64,000 nt of DNA from Blastococcus sp. TF02-8 (lineage in GTDB: Bacteria; Actinomycetota; Actinomycetes; Mycobacteriales; Geodermatophilaceae), in contig NZ_QOHK01000012.1 of the NCBI RefSeq assembly GCF_003319175.1, positions 28,447 through 92,446 of the forward strand, in the 5' to 3' direction. Positions within the stretch are counted from its first letter, which is position 1; every line of letters begins with the position of its first letter. This document shows, piece after piece, positions 40,294-48,523 of this stretch. The notes below the pieces were generated by a model. The model searched no databases. It saw only the letters and a program-made list of their open reading frames with translations, and had not been told where the DNA came from. The translations under genes and the position numbers were made by a program.

Positions 40294-40311
40294 GGTCGGT
40301 CGGGAGGTGTC

Positions 40312-41554
40312 GTGCAGCAGCTGGAAGCGTTGGCTGCGTTGCTGGGCGAACTCACGGGCGAGCGGCTGGAGGGCATGTTCGGCCCGCAGCTGCTGGAGCG
40401 GCTGACCCCGCTGCTGACCGCGCAGAACCGGATCGCCGCGGAGGTGGCGCGCACGGTGCGCCAGTGCGAGCTGGCCGACGCCGCGGAGTTCGACGGCAAG
40501 GCGTCGATGAAGGCGTGGCTGCGGGGGCACGCCCGGTTGTCCGCGTCCGCGGCGCACGGGCTGGTGCGCAGCGGGCGAGCGGTGGAGCACCTGCCCGCGG
40601 TGGCCGCGGCGTTCGCCGCCGGTGAGATCTCCGCCGAGGCGGTGTCGGTGATCGCACCCGTGGCCGAACCGAAGAACCTGGCCGCTGCGCAGGACGCCGG
40701 TGTGGACCTGGCCGGGGTCGACGAGGCGCTGGCCGAGGTCGCCCGCACCCAGTTCCACCCGGTGCTGCGCCAGGCCGTCGCCCACTACCTGGACCGCCTG
40801 GACCCCGACGGTCCCGAACCGGATCCCACCGAGCAGCGATCGCTGACGATGGCCACGCATCTCGACGGCTCGCTGTCCCTCCGAGGCGAGCTGGACGCCG
40901 TGGGTGGGGAGAAGTTCCAGGCCGCGATCGAGTCGATCCTGCGGGCCTCCCGCCCCGCCGGGGACATCCGCACCCGCGCCCAGCAGTCCGCCGACGCCCT
41001 CGTCCAGCTGTGCGACAACCAACTCGCCGCCGGCACCCTGCCCACGCTGCGCACCTTCACGCCGCACGTGGTGGTCCGTGTCGACCTCGACGACCTGGTC
41101 GACCCGTCGACGGGCCCTGGGGCGGCACGGCTGGGATTCGGGGCCACCATCTCCGCAGCACGGGCCCGCTGGCTGGCCTGCGACGGGAACGTCGCACGCA
41201 TCGTCATCGGCCCCGACGGCGCACCCCTGGACCTCGGCCGCAGCTTCGGCCGCTCCGCAGGGTCCCGCCGCGAGCTTGCGAGTGGTGGGGGGCGGAGGGG
41301 TCCTTACCTTCGCCGGCTGCGACGCCCCCGCGTACTGGTGCGACGTGCACCACCTCGTCCACTGGGCCGACGGCGGCGACACCAGCCTCGGCAACGCAGC
41401 ACTGCTCTGCGAACGCCACCACGGCAAGGTCCACCACGGGTTCCGGATCGAACGAGATCCCGCCGGCCGATGGCACACCCACCGGCCCGACGGCACCGAG
41501 ATCCACGTCCTGCCCCGCATCACCACCGAACCGGTCACCACCCGCGCCAGCTGA
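40312..41554 (+). pseudogene. DUF222-HNH endonuclease gene broken by a dispersed repeat
   Basis: The DUF222 part (about 310 residues from GTG 40312, ending [11 protein letters not shown]) is intact, with the family features [37 protein letters not shown] and [18 protein letters not shown]. The HNH nuclease part ([45 protein letters not shown]) is also intact but in the next frame, ending at 41554. Between them lies the 57-bp repeat (41249-41306) in place of the usual stretch ending in RDGGCRFPGC, so the beginning of the HNH domain is lost and a +1 shift is introduced. Read straight through, frame 1 continues as nonsense to 41808. Such 13E12-type genes are multicopy in actinobacteria, and this copy is probably non-functional as a nuclease. 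Confidence 0.88.
41249..41306. repeat. ~57-bp dispersed repeat inside the HNH gene
   Basis: Reverse complement aligns end to end with 10021-10080, sharing AAGGACCCC, GCCCCCCACC, the CTCGCA-GCTCGCGGCGGG core and CCCTGC. It has replaced about 54 bp of the HNH coding region rather than simply inserting, since the distance from LGR to the FAGC cysteine is 76 nt against an expected 72 or so. Confidence 0.8.
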
Positions 41555-41620
41555 GGTGCCCGTCTCAGGCGTACGGGTGGCCGGCGCAGGCAGGGAGCCC
41601 TCCGGCGTCGGGAGGGCCGA

Positions 41621-41626
41621 TACCGT
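41621..41626 (+). promoter_or_regulatory. -10 hexamer TACCGT for leaderless upp
   Basis: TACCGT is followed by exactly 7 nt and the GTG at 41634. Confidence 0.5.
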
Positions 41627-41633
41627 GTCGTCC

Positions 41634-42257
41634 GTGCAGCTCACCGTCGTCGACCACCCGCTGGCCCGTGCCCGTCTCACCCGGATGCGCGACGAGCGCA
41701 CGGACAACGCCATGTTCCGGGCCGCCCTGCGCGAGCTCACGCAGATGCTGGTCTACGAGGCCACCCGCGACCTGGCCGTCGCCGAGGAGCAGATCACCTC
41801 GCCGGTGACGACCACGACCGGCTACCGGCTGGCCGCCCCGCCGCTGATCGTCCCGGTGCTGCGCGCGGGCCTGGGCATGGCCGACACCGCGCACGGCATG
41901 CTGCCCGAGTCGCAGATGGGCTTCGTCGGCCTGGCCCGCAACGAGGAGACCTTCCAGCCCGAGGCGTACATGGCCTCGCTGCCGGAGTCGCTGGTCGACC
42001 GGGACGTCTTCGTCCTCGACCCGATGCTGGCCACCGGCGGCTCGCTGGTGCACTGCTGCGAGCTGCTCGTTGCCCGCGGGACGACCTCGATCACCGTGCT
42101 CTGCGCACTCGCGGCCCCGGAAGGCATCCGGCGGCTGGAGGAGAGCGGCCTCCCGCTGCGCGTGTTCACCGCGAGCCTGGAGGAGGGCCTGAACGACAAG
42201 GCCTACATCGTCCCGGGCCTCGGTGACGCCGGCGACCGCCAGTTCGGCGCGGTCTGA
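41634..42257 (+). CDS. upp: Uracil phosphoribosyltransferase
   Basis: 207-residue enzyme forming UMP from uracil and PRPP, salvaging uracil released by nucleoside phosphorolysis. Typical N-terminus [19 protein letters not shown], uracil/flexible loop [19 protein letters not shown]-binding segment [20 protein letters not shown] and the C-terminal [18 protein letters not shown] at 41634 matches the family length and lies 7 nt after TACCGT. GTG at 41625 with GGGAGG 8-9 nt upstream is an alternative adding three residues. The oxidoreductase gene starts 2 nt after the stop. Confidence 0.95.
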   Translation: MQLTVVDHPLARARLTRMRDERTDNAMFRAALRELTQMLVYEATRDLAVAEEQITSPVTTTTGYRLAAPPLIVPVLRAGLGMADTAHGMLPESQMGFVGLARNEETFQPEAYMASLPESLVDRDVFVLDPMLATGGSLVHCCELLVARGTTSITVLCALAAPEGIRRLEESGLPLRVFTASLEEGLNDKAYIVPGLGDAGDRQFGAV

Positions 42258-42259
42258 CC

Positions 42260-43150
42260 ATGCGGTTCGGGGTGCTCGGGACCGGTCACTGGGCCCGCAC
42301 GGTGCACGCCGCCGCGCTCGCCGAGCACCCGGACGCCGAACTGGCCGGCGTGTGGGGCCGCGACCTGGAGAAGGCGAAGGCACTGGGCGCGGAGTTCGAC
42401 GCCCCCGGCTACGGCGACGTCGACGCGCTGCTCGCCGACGTCGACGCCGTCGCCATCGCGCTGCCGCCCGACGTGCAGGCCCCGCTGGCCATCCGGGCCG
42501 CCGAGGCCGGCCGGCACCTGCTCCTGGAGAAGCCCGTCGCCCTGGACGTCGCCGGCGCCGACCGGGTCGTCGACGCGGTGCGCGCCGCCGGTGTGGCCTC
42601 CGTCGTCTTCTTCACCTTCCGGTTCCAGACGGCGACCTCCACCTGGCTGACCCAGGCCGGCCGCACCCGGCTGGCCGGCGGCTCGGGGACCTGGTTGTCC
42701 TCGCTCGCCGGTACGCCGTTCGCCGCCTCGCCCTGGCGCCAGGAGCACGGCGCCCTGTGGGACATCGGCCCGCACGCGCTGTCGGTCCTCGTCCCGGCGC
42801 TCGGCCCGGTCGTCGCCGTCCAGGCCGGTGCAGGGGTGCGCGACACGGTGCACCTGACCCTGACGCACGAGTCGGGCGCCGCCTCCACGGTGACGGTGTC
42901 GCACACCGTCGCTCCCATGTCGGCCGGCATCGAGTTCTACGTGCACGGGGATGCCGGCCGGCTGGTCCTCCTGCCCCAGACCGACGAGCCGGTGGGGGCG
43001 TTCCGGGTCGCCGTCGACGAGCTCACCGCGGCCGCGCTGACCGGCGGGACGCACCCGTGCGACGTCGGCTTCGGGCGCGACGTCGTCGCGGTGCTGGCCA
43101 CGGCCGCCCGCGCGCTGGACTCCGGCTGCCGGGAGCCGATCCGGTCGTGA
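42260..43150 (+). CDS. Gfo/Idh/MocA family oxidoreductase
   Basis: 296-residue NAD(P)-dependent oxidoreductase of unknown substrate, usually a sugar or cyclitol. The Rossmann start RFGVLGTGHWARTVHAAALAEHP and the family motif LLLEKPVALDVAGADRVVDA (catalytic Lys in EKP) are present. A C-terminal beta-sheet domain (about residue 130 onwards) carries the possible catalytic DIGPHALSVL motif. It starts 2 nt after upp, and its stop overlaps the GTG of the first DUF805 gene. Confidence 0.9.
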   Translation: MRFGVLGTGHWARTVHAAALAEHPDAELAGVWGRDLEKAKALGAEFDAPGYGDVDALLADVDAVAIALPPDVQAPLAIRAAEAGRHLLLEKPVALDVAGADRVVDAVRAAGVASVVFFTFRFQTATSTWLTQAGRTRLAGGSGTWLSSLAGTPFAASPWRQEHGALWDIGPHALSVLVPALGPVVAVQAGAGVRDTVHLTLTHESGAASTVTVSHTVAPMSAGIEFYVHGDAGRLVLLPQTDEPVGAFRVAVDELTAAALTGGTHPCDVGFGRDVVAVLATAARALDSGCREPIRS

Positions 43151-43560
43151 CCGCTCCGCGTCGTCCACGACCGGGGGACTGGCTCGTCCCGGTCGGCCGC
43201 ATGCGGCGACGCGACTGGTGGTTGAGGTACGTGCTCGTGATCGCCCTGATCGGGGTCGTCACCACCTGGATCGACGCGCGGTGGTTCCCGGACGCCCATC
43301 TTCGGCTGGAACGCGGTGAGGGCTTCGACGTCCTCTGGCCGTTCGCCGACTCCGGTGGGCCGGTCACCGCCCTCGCGGCGCTGGTGCTGCTCGTGCCCAA
43401 CGTGGCGGCGATGGTCACCCGGCTGCACGACCGCGACCACTCCGCCTGGTGGCTGCTGTGGAACCTGGTGCCGGGCATCGGCTGGCTCGTCCTCGTCGTC
43501 ACCGTCGGCCTGCTCGGCAGCCAGCCGCGCCCCAACCGGTACGGCCCCCGTCCGACCTGA
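43147..43560 (+). CDS. DUF805 membrane protein, first of three
   Basis: 137-residue DUF805-type protein with three or four hydrophobic segments (WLRYVLVIALIGVVTTWI, VTALAALVLLVPNVAAMV and GIGWLVLVVTVGLLGSQP). The family signature MVTRLHDRDHSAWWLLWNLVPG is intact, preceded by the N-terminal motif WLVPVGRMRRRDWWLRYV. GTG overlaps the oxidoreductase stop by 4 nt. Function unknown. Confidence 0.88.
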   Translation: MTAPRRPRPGDWLVPVGRMRRRDWWLRYVLVIALIGVVTTWIDARWFPDAHLRLERGEGFDVLWPFADSGGPVTALAALVLLVPNVAAMVTRLHDRDHSAWWLLWNLVPGIGWLVLVVTVGLLGSQPRPNRYGPRPT

Positions 43561-43692
43561 GTCCGGTACTCCCTGGTACCGCATCGGGTGACCGCGTCGC
43601 ATCCATCGGGTGACGTCCGTGCCGAGGTGTCGTCCCCGCGGTCGCGGAGCTGCATGGTCGCGCCGACGCCCCCGACGGAAGGGAACACCCCC

Positions 43693-44100
43693 ATGGACCT
43701 CAGGAGCTGGTACGTGCCGACCGGTCGCTTGTCGCGACGGGACTTCTGGCTGCGCTACGCGCTACCCATCGGCGCGCTCCAGATCGTGGCGACGCTGCTC
43801 GACCTGGCCCTCGGCCTCTCCAGCACCGAGGCGTCGTCGACGGCGGACGGCTGGCAGGCCAGCATGACCGCCGGCCCGATCGGCATCGTGGTGGCCCTCG
43901 CCCTGCTCGTGCCGAGCATCGCGTCGGCGGTCACCCGGCTGCACGACCGGGGGCACTCCGCCTGGTGGCTGCTGTTCGACCTGCTGATCGTGATCGGGTG
44001 GATCGTGCTCTTCGTGCAGTACGTGCTGCCCGGCGACGAGGGGCCGAACGAGTACGGACCTCCGACGGGAGCCTCCACGGGTCACCCGCAGTACGCCTGA
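43693..44100 (+). CDS. DUF805 membrane protein, second of three
   Basis: 135 residues with the same plan as its neighbours: SWYVPTGRLSRRDFWLRYALP at the N-terminus, hydrophobic segments and the signature AVTRLHDRGHSAWWLLFDLL, then a Gly/Pro-rich tail. ATG at 43693 follows GAAGGGAA by about 7 nt. The 132-nt gap to the first DUF805 gene shows no other element. Confidence 0.88.
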   Translation: MDLRSWYVPTGRLSRRDFWLRYALPIGALQIVATLLDLALGLSSTEASSTADGWQASMTAGPIGIVVALALLVPSIASAVTRLHDRGHSAWWLLFDLLIVIGWIVLFVQYVLPGDEGPNEYGPPTGASTGHPQYA

Positions 44101-44199
44101 CCCCTGCGGCGTCGGTGCGGCGTGGCTACGGCCTCGCCGCACCGGCGCCGGGCACCCTGGCGGCGACGTCGTCGGGCGGGACCGGTCGAGGAGGACCTC

Positions 44200-44595
44200 A
44201 TGTCGTTCAGGGACTGGTACCTGCCCCGCGGTCGGCTGAGTCGCCCGGACTACGTCTACCGGTACGTCCTCCCGCTCGCCGTCCTCGGCACGGTCGGCGG
44301 CATCACCGACAGCTTCCTCGGCTTCCCGCCGCCGGCCCGCGAGGGCTGGTCGCTGTGGACCTACACCGGTGGCCCGGTGAGCCTCTGCCTGCTCCTGGCC
44401 GTCCTCGTCCCGCAGGTGGCAGCACTGGTCGCCCGGCTGCACGACCGCGGGCACTCGGCGCGGTGGCTGTGGTGGCTCCTGCTCCCGGGGGTCGGCTGGG
44501 CGGTGCTGGTGTGGCAGACCGTCTTCCTGCCGGGCGACCCCGACGGCTGGCCGGACCCGCGCCCGCTCGTCCGCGGGCGCCCGGATCCCGCCTAG
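44200..44595 (+). CDS. DUF805 membrane protein, third of three
   Basis: 131 residues: DWYLPRGRLSRPDYVYRYVLP, VSLCLLLAVLVPQVAALVARL and the signature ARLHDRGHSARWLWWLLLPG. GGAGGA lies 6 nt before the ATG. The stop overlaps the stop of the convergent phosphohexomutase gene. Confidence 0.88.
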   Translation: MSFRDWYLPRGRLSRPDYVYRYVLPLAVLGTVGGITDSFLGFPPPAREGWSLWTYTGGPVSLCLLLAVLVPQVAALVARLHDRGHSARWLWWLLLPGVGWAVLVWQTVFLPGDPDGWPDPRPLVRGRPDPA

Positions 44596-46223
44596 AGCCC
44601 CAGGGCCGCCGACATCTCCGCCCGCAGCTGGTCCAGCTCGTCGGCGCCCCGGCCGCGGGCGGCGATCAGCCCGGCGTCGTCGTGCACCGGGACGACCGTC
44701 TCCAGGTAGGCCTTGAGCTTCGGCTCGGTGCCCGACGGCCGCACGATCACCCGCACGCCATCGCCCAGCAGCCGGACGGCATCCACCGGGGGCGTCTCCA
44801 GGGCGAGGTCGGCGAACTCCACCGGCCGCCCCAGCAGCGTGGTCGGCGGCGTCGCGCGCAGCCGCGCCATGGCCCCGGAGATCAGCGAGAGGTCCTCGAC
44901 CCGCACCGACAGCTGCCCGGTGACGAAGAGCCCGTGCTCGCTCGCCAGCTCGTCCAGCCGGTCGAGCACGGTCCGCCCCTCGGCCTTGAGCTCCGCGGCC
45001 AGCAGGGCGACCGCAAGAGCCGCGGAGATGCCGTCCTTGTCCTTCACGACCGTGGGGGCGACCGAGTAGCCCAGCGCCTCCTCGTAGCCGTACACCAGCG
45101 GCGCCTCGGCCGACCCGGCTCGCATGATCCACTTGAAGCCGGTCGGCGTCTCTTGCGACGGCACGCCGTGCGCCTCGGCGATCACGCGCATCAGCGAACC
45201 GCTGACCAGCGACGACGCATAGGTGCCACGCACCCCGCGCCGGATCAGCCAGTCGGCCAGCAGCGCGCCCACCTCGTCGCCGGTGAGCTGGCGGCCGCCG
45301 CACACCACCGAGCAGCGGTCGGCGTCCGGGTCCTCGGCGATGGCGACGTCGGCCCCGGCCCGTGCGGCCAGCGCCAGCAGCAGGTCGACCGCGCCGGGCT
45401 CCTCCGGGTTCGGGAAGGCCACGGTCGGGAACGCCGGGTCCGGCGCGTCCTGCTCGGGCACGCTGGCCGGCGCGCGCAGGCCCGCAGCAGCGAAGACCTT
45501 CCGCGTGGTCCCGGCTCCGACACCGTGCATGGCGGTGTACGCCACGGTCAGCGCGTCCCGCGCCTCGGCCGGTACCCGTGCCGGGTCGACCGCGCGCACG
45601 ACCGCCTCGACGTAGTCGGTCTCGATGTCGTCGCCCAGGGTCACCCACTCGTCGGACAGCGGCACCTCTCGCGCCGGCCCGACCGCACCGATGGCCGCCT
45701 CGATCTCGCGGTCGGCCGGCGGCACGAGCTGCGCGCCGTCGCCGAGGTAGACCTTGTAGCCGTTGTCGTCGGGCGGGTTGTGGCTGGCGGTGACCATCAC
45801 GCCGGCAGCGCATCCGAGGTGCCGCACCGCGAAGGCGAGCACCGGGGTCGGCAGCGGGCGGGGCATGACCTGCACCGCGAACCCCGCAGCCGCGAGCACC
45901 TCGGCCGAGATCCGGGCGAACTCGTCGGAGCGGCGCCGGGCGTCGAACCCGATCACGACCCCGCCGCCGGCGTGCCCGGAGGCGGCCAGCCAGGCGCCGA
46001 GACCGGCCGCGGCCCGGGTGACGACGGCGGCGTTCATCCCGGCCGGCCCGGCGCGCAGCGGTCCGCGCAGCCCGGCCGTCCCGAAGGTGAGCGGGCCGGC
46101 GAACCGGCGGGCCAGCTCCTCGGTGTCCCCGCCGTCGGCCAGGGCGAGGATCTCCGCCCGGTCGCCGTCGTGCGGGTCGGCCGCGGCCCAGGCGCGGGCG
46201 GTGTCCAGCAGGTCGTGCGTCAT
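44592..46223 (-). CDS. Phosphomannomutase/phosphoglucomutase family (phosphopentomutase-like role possible)
   Basis: 543-residue alpha-D-phosphohexomutase. The phosphoserine loop is VMVTASHNPPDDNGYKVY, the metal loop EDPDADRCSVV, the sugar-specificity segment GFKWIMRAGSAEAPLVYGYEEALGYSVAP and the phosphate-binding VRPSGTEPKLKAYLE. It is the PgcA/PmmB type that is regularly found behind pnp in actinobacteria and may interconvert ribose 1- and 5-phosphate as well as hexose phosphates (inference from context). The ATG overlaps the stop of the epimerase gene. Confidence 0.93.
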   Translation of the reverse strand: MTHDLLDTARAWAAADPHDGDRAEILALADGGDTEELARRFAGPLTFGTAGLRGPLRAGPAGMNAAVVTRAAAGLGAWLAASGHAGGGVVIGFDARRRSDEFARISAEVLAAAGFAVQVMPRPLPTPVLAFAVRHLGCAAGVMVTASHNPPDDNGYKVYLGDGAQLVPPADREIEAAIGAVGPAREVPLSDEWVTLGDDIETDYVEAVVRAVDPARVPAEARDALTVAYTAMHGVGAGTTRKVFAAAGLRAPASVPEQDAPDPAFPTVAFPNPEEPGAVDLLLALAARAGADVAIAEDPDADRCSVVCGGRQLTGDEVGALLADWLIRRGVRGTYASSLVSGSLMRVIAEAHGVPSQETPTGFKWIMRAGSAEAPLVYGYEEALGYSVAPTVVKDKDGISAALAVALLAAELKAEGRTVLDRLDELASEHGLFVTGQLSVRVEDLSLISGAMARLRATPPTTLLGRPVEFADLALETPPVDAVRLLGDGVRVIVRPSGTEPKLKAYLETVVPVHDDAGLIAARGRGADELDQLRAEMSAALGL

Positions 46224-47041
46224 GCGCTGAAGTTCTCCGCGTCGAACTCGTCGGTCGAGTACTCGCCGCCGACGCGGCGGTGCACCGGGTCGGCCAGGTC
46301 GGGCTCACCGTGGGCCTCGACCAGCGCCTCGGCGTACACCTCGGCGTCGTCGACCGACTCGTACCCCAGCTCCTGGGCCGCGGTCAGGTCCCACCAGCGG
46401 CGGGTGTTGTCCGAGACACCCCAGACCACGCGGAACCCCGGTGCCGGCGCGCTGAGCGCCGCATGCACCAGCGACACGGTGTCGGCGGGGGAGAGCCAGG
46501 TGGAGAGCTGCCGGGTGGTGGTCGGCTCGGCGAACGCGCTGCCGATGCGCAGGCAGACGACGTCGAGGCCGTAGCGGTCGACGTAGAGCGAGCCCAGCGC
46601 CTCCATCGCGACCTTGGAGACGCCGTAGTAGGTGTCCGGCCGGGGCGGGGCGTCGGCCTCGCGCAGGAGGGCGCCGTCGGCCGGGCGCTCGGTGTACCCG
46701 CTCGCGTGGTTGCTGCTGGCCAGCACGACCCTCGGGACGCCGGCGAGCCGGGCAGCCTCCAGGGCGCAGTAGGTGGACTCGATGTTCGTGTCGCGGATGG
46801 CCGGCCAGGTGGACTCACCGGAGATCCCGGCCAGGTGCACGATCGCCGAGGCGCCGCGCGCCGCGTCGGTCATCGCGGCGAGATCGGCGGCGTCGGCAAC
46901 GAGCTGCTCCTCACCGGGCCGCACGTCGGGGACGGGGACGACGTCGAGGCTGCGCAGCGCCCAGCCGCGCTCGGGCAGGCCACCCCGCAGCACCGTGCCG
47001 ATGCGACCGGCGGCCCCGGTCACCAGGACCGGTCCGCTCAC
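46220..47041 (-). CDS. NAD-dependent epimerase/dehydratase family, uronate dehydrogenase-like
   Basis: 273-residue atypical SDR. NAD motif [27 protein letters not shown], the segment [31 protein letters not shown] and the catalytic YYGVSK. The SNHASGY block and size resemble uronate dehydrogenases, but the substrate is uncertain; similar genes sit between pnp and pmm elsewhere. GTG overlaps the pnp stop, and the stop overlaps the mutase ATG, giving a tightly coupled three-gene operon. Confidence 0.87.
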   Translation of the reverse strand: MSGPVLVTGAAGRIGTVLRGGLPERGWALRSLDVVPVPDVRPGEEQLVADAADLAAMTDAARGASAIVHLAGISGESTWPAIRDTNIESTYCALEAARLAGVPRVVLASSNHASGYTERPADGALLREADAPPRPDTYYGVSKVAMEALGSLYVDRYGLDVVCLRIGSAFAEPTTTRQLSTWLSPADTVSLVHAALSAPAPGFRVVWGVSDNTRRWWDLTAAQELGYESVDDAEVYAEALVEAHGEPDLADPVHRRVGGEYSTDEFDAENFSA

Positions 47042-47847
47042 GGGAGCCGCCCGATGAGCTGCACCAGGAACTCCCCGAGCCGGCCCGCCGCGGCCTTGCC
47101 GGCGGCGAGCACCTCCTCGTGGTTCAGCTCCTCGCCGGTGATGCCGGCCGCCGCGTTGGTGACCATGGAGAGACCGAAGACCTCGACCCCCGCGGCGCGG
47201 GCGGCGATCGCCTCGAGCGCGGTGGACATGCCGACCAGGTCGGCCCCCATCGTGCGGAGCATGCGGATCTCGGCGGGCGTCTCGAAGTGCGGGCCGGGGA
47301 GCTGCGCGTAGACCCCCTCGACCAGCGACGGGTCGATCTCCCGGGCGATCGCCCGCAGCCGGGATGAGTACAGGTCGGTGAGGTCGACGAAGTTCGCGCC
47401 GACCAGCGGGGAGCGGGCCGTGAGGTTCAGGTGGTCGGAGATGACGACGGCCTGGCCGACCTGGTGCTCGGGGGCGAGACCACCCGCGGCGTTGGTCAGG
47501 ATCACGGTCTTCACGCCGGCGGCGGCCGCGGTCCGGATGCCGTGCACGACGGGCTCGACGCCCCGGCCCTCGTAGTAGTGGGTGCGCCCGAGGAAGAGCA
47601 GCACCTTCCGGTCGCCCACGCGCACCGAGCGGATCTCGCCGCCGTGACCGACCACGGTCGGGGCGGCGAAGCCGGGCAGGTCGCCGATGGCCACGGAGCC
47701 CGCCGTCTCGCCGAAAGCGTCGGCGGCAGGGGCCCACCCGGAGCCCATGACGACGGCGACGTCGTGGTCGCCACCGAGCGCGCCGGTCAGGGCCTCGGCG
47801 GCCTGTGCGGCCAGTGCGGTGGGGTCGGTACGGGGCTGCTCGCTCAC
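47038..47847 (-). CDS. punA: Purine nucleoside phosphorylase (trimeric type)
   Basis: 269-residue PNP splitting inosine and guanosine (and deoxy forms) to hypoxanthine or guanine and (deoxy)ribose 1-phosphate. [14 protein letters not shown], the phosphate/sugar motif [37 protein letters not shown] and the base-binding [16 protein letters not shown] are present. GTG start with TAGCGT 6 nt upstream. First gene of the pnp-epimerase-mutase operon. Inosine is supplied by add at 28 kb. Confidence 0.95.
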   Translation of the reverse strand: MSEQPRTDPTALAAQAAEALTGALGGDHDVAVVMGSGWAPAADAFGETAGSVAIGDLPGFAAPTVVGHGGEIRSVRVGDRKVLLFLGRTHYYEGRGVEPVVHGIRTAAAAGVKTVILTNAAGGLAPEHQVGQAVVISDHLNLTARSPLVGANFVDLTDLYSSRLRAIAREIDPSLVEGVYAQLPGPHFETPAEIRMLRTMGADLVGMSTALEAIAARAAGVEVFGLSMVTNAAAGITGEELNHEEVLAAGKAAAGRLGEFLVQLIGRLP

Positions 47848-47853
47848 GCAGGG

Positions 47854-47859
47854 ACGCTA
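47854..47859 (-). promoter_or_regulatory. -10 hexamer TAGCGT for leaderless pnp
   Basis: On the minus strand TAGCGT lies 6 nt before the pnp GTG. The GNAT gene diverges from here across 70 bp. Confidence 0.5.
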
Positions 47860-47917
47860 GCGCAGCCGCCGGACAGGGGCGTGCGCCTACCGCCCGTCGT
47901 CGGCGAGGATCGGGGTC

Positions 47918-48472
47918 GTGACGACGACAGGTGGCGGCCAGCCGGTGCTGTCCGGTGGCCGGGTCCGACTGCGCCCGTGGCGGGCCGAGGACGTTCCAGC
48001 GGTGCTGGACGCCTGTCAGGACCCCGAGATCCAGCGGTGGACCCAGGTGCCGGTGCCCTACGGGCCGGCGGACGCCGAGGCCTTCGTCTCGGTCGTCGCG
48101 CCGCGCACCTGGGCCGAGGGCGGAGCACTCTTCGCCGTCGTGCGGATCGACGACGACGCCCTCGTGGGCAGCATGGGCCTCTTCCCCCCGGCGGACGGCG
48201 TCGGCGAGCTCGGCTACTGGACCGCGCCCGGTCACCGGGGACAGGGGCTCACCGTCGAGGCGTTGCGGGTGCTGGCCGACTGGTCTCTCGGGGTGGTCGG
48301 TGTGCACCGGGTCGAGCTGCTCGTCGATCCGGCCAACACCGCCTCGCGCTCCGTTGCCGCACGGGCCGGGTTCGTCGCCGAGGGCACGATCCGCCAGCGG
48401 TTCCGGCACCGCGGCCGGCCAGCCGACGTCGTCCTGCACGCCCGCCTAGCAGGTGATACGCCGGACGGGTGA
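47918..48472 (+). CDS. GNAT acetyltransferase, RimJ/RimL type
   Basis: 184-residue GNAT-fold N-acetyltransferase. VRLRPWRAEDVPAVLDACQDPEIQRWT is the typical start, followed by the acetyl-CoA pyrophosphate loop region GELGYWTAPGHRGQGLTVEAL and NTASRSVAARAGFVAEGTIR. The protein substrate (ribosomal protein, other protein or small molecule) cannot be told. GTG start with GAGGA 7-8 nt upstream. Confidence 0.9.
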   Translation: MTTTGGGQPVLSGGRVRLRPWRAEDVPAVLDACQDPEIQRWTQVPVPYGPADAEAFVSVVAPRTWAEGGALFAVVRIDDDALVGSMGLFPPADGVGELGYWTAPGHRGQGLTVEALRVLADWSLGVVGVHRVELLVDPANTASRSVAARAGFVAEGTIRQRFRHRGRPADVVLHARLAGDTPDG

Positions 48473-48510
48473 GAGCGTTCCGTCGCCGGGTGGGCGGGCG
48501 TGATCCTCCC

Positions 48511-48516
48511 TAGACT
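48511..48516 (+). promoter_or_regulatory. -10 hexamer TAGACT for leaderless GCS2 ligase
   Basis: TAGACT is followed by 7 nt and GTG 48524, supporting that start over the GTG at 48500. Confidence 0.55.
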
Positions 48517-48523
48517 TCCCGAG

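Larger units (their letters stand above)
39965..40311. other. 347-bp divergent intergenic region
   Basis: No gene was found. It separates the glycine-rich surface protein (minus) from the DUF222-HNH gene (plus) and has slightly lower GC than its neighbours. It contains a candidate minus-strand promoter near 40079-40107 and an SOS-box-like palindrome at 40280-40293. Confidence 0.7.

Noticed and set aside
41555..41808. Continuation of the DUF222 frame to 41808 as a longer fusion protein
   Set aside because: After the repeat the frame is Arg/Pro nonsense, while the next frame carries the conserved HNH residues; upp also overlaps it.
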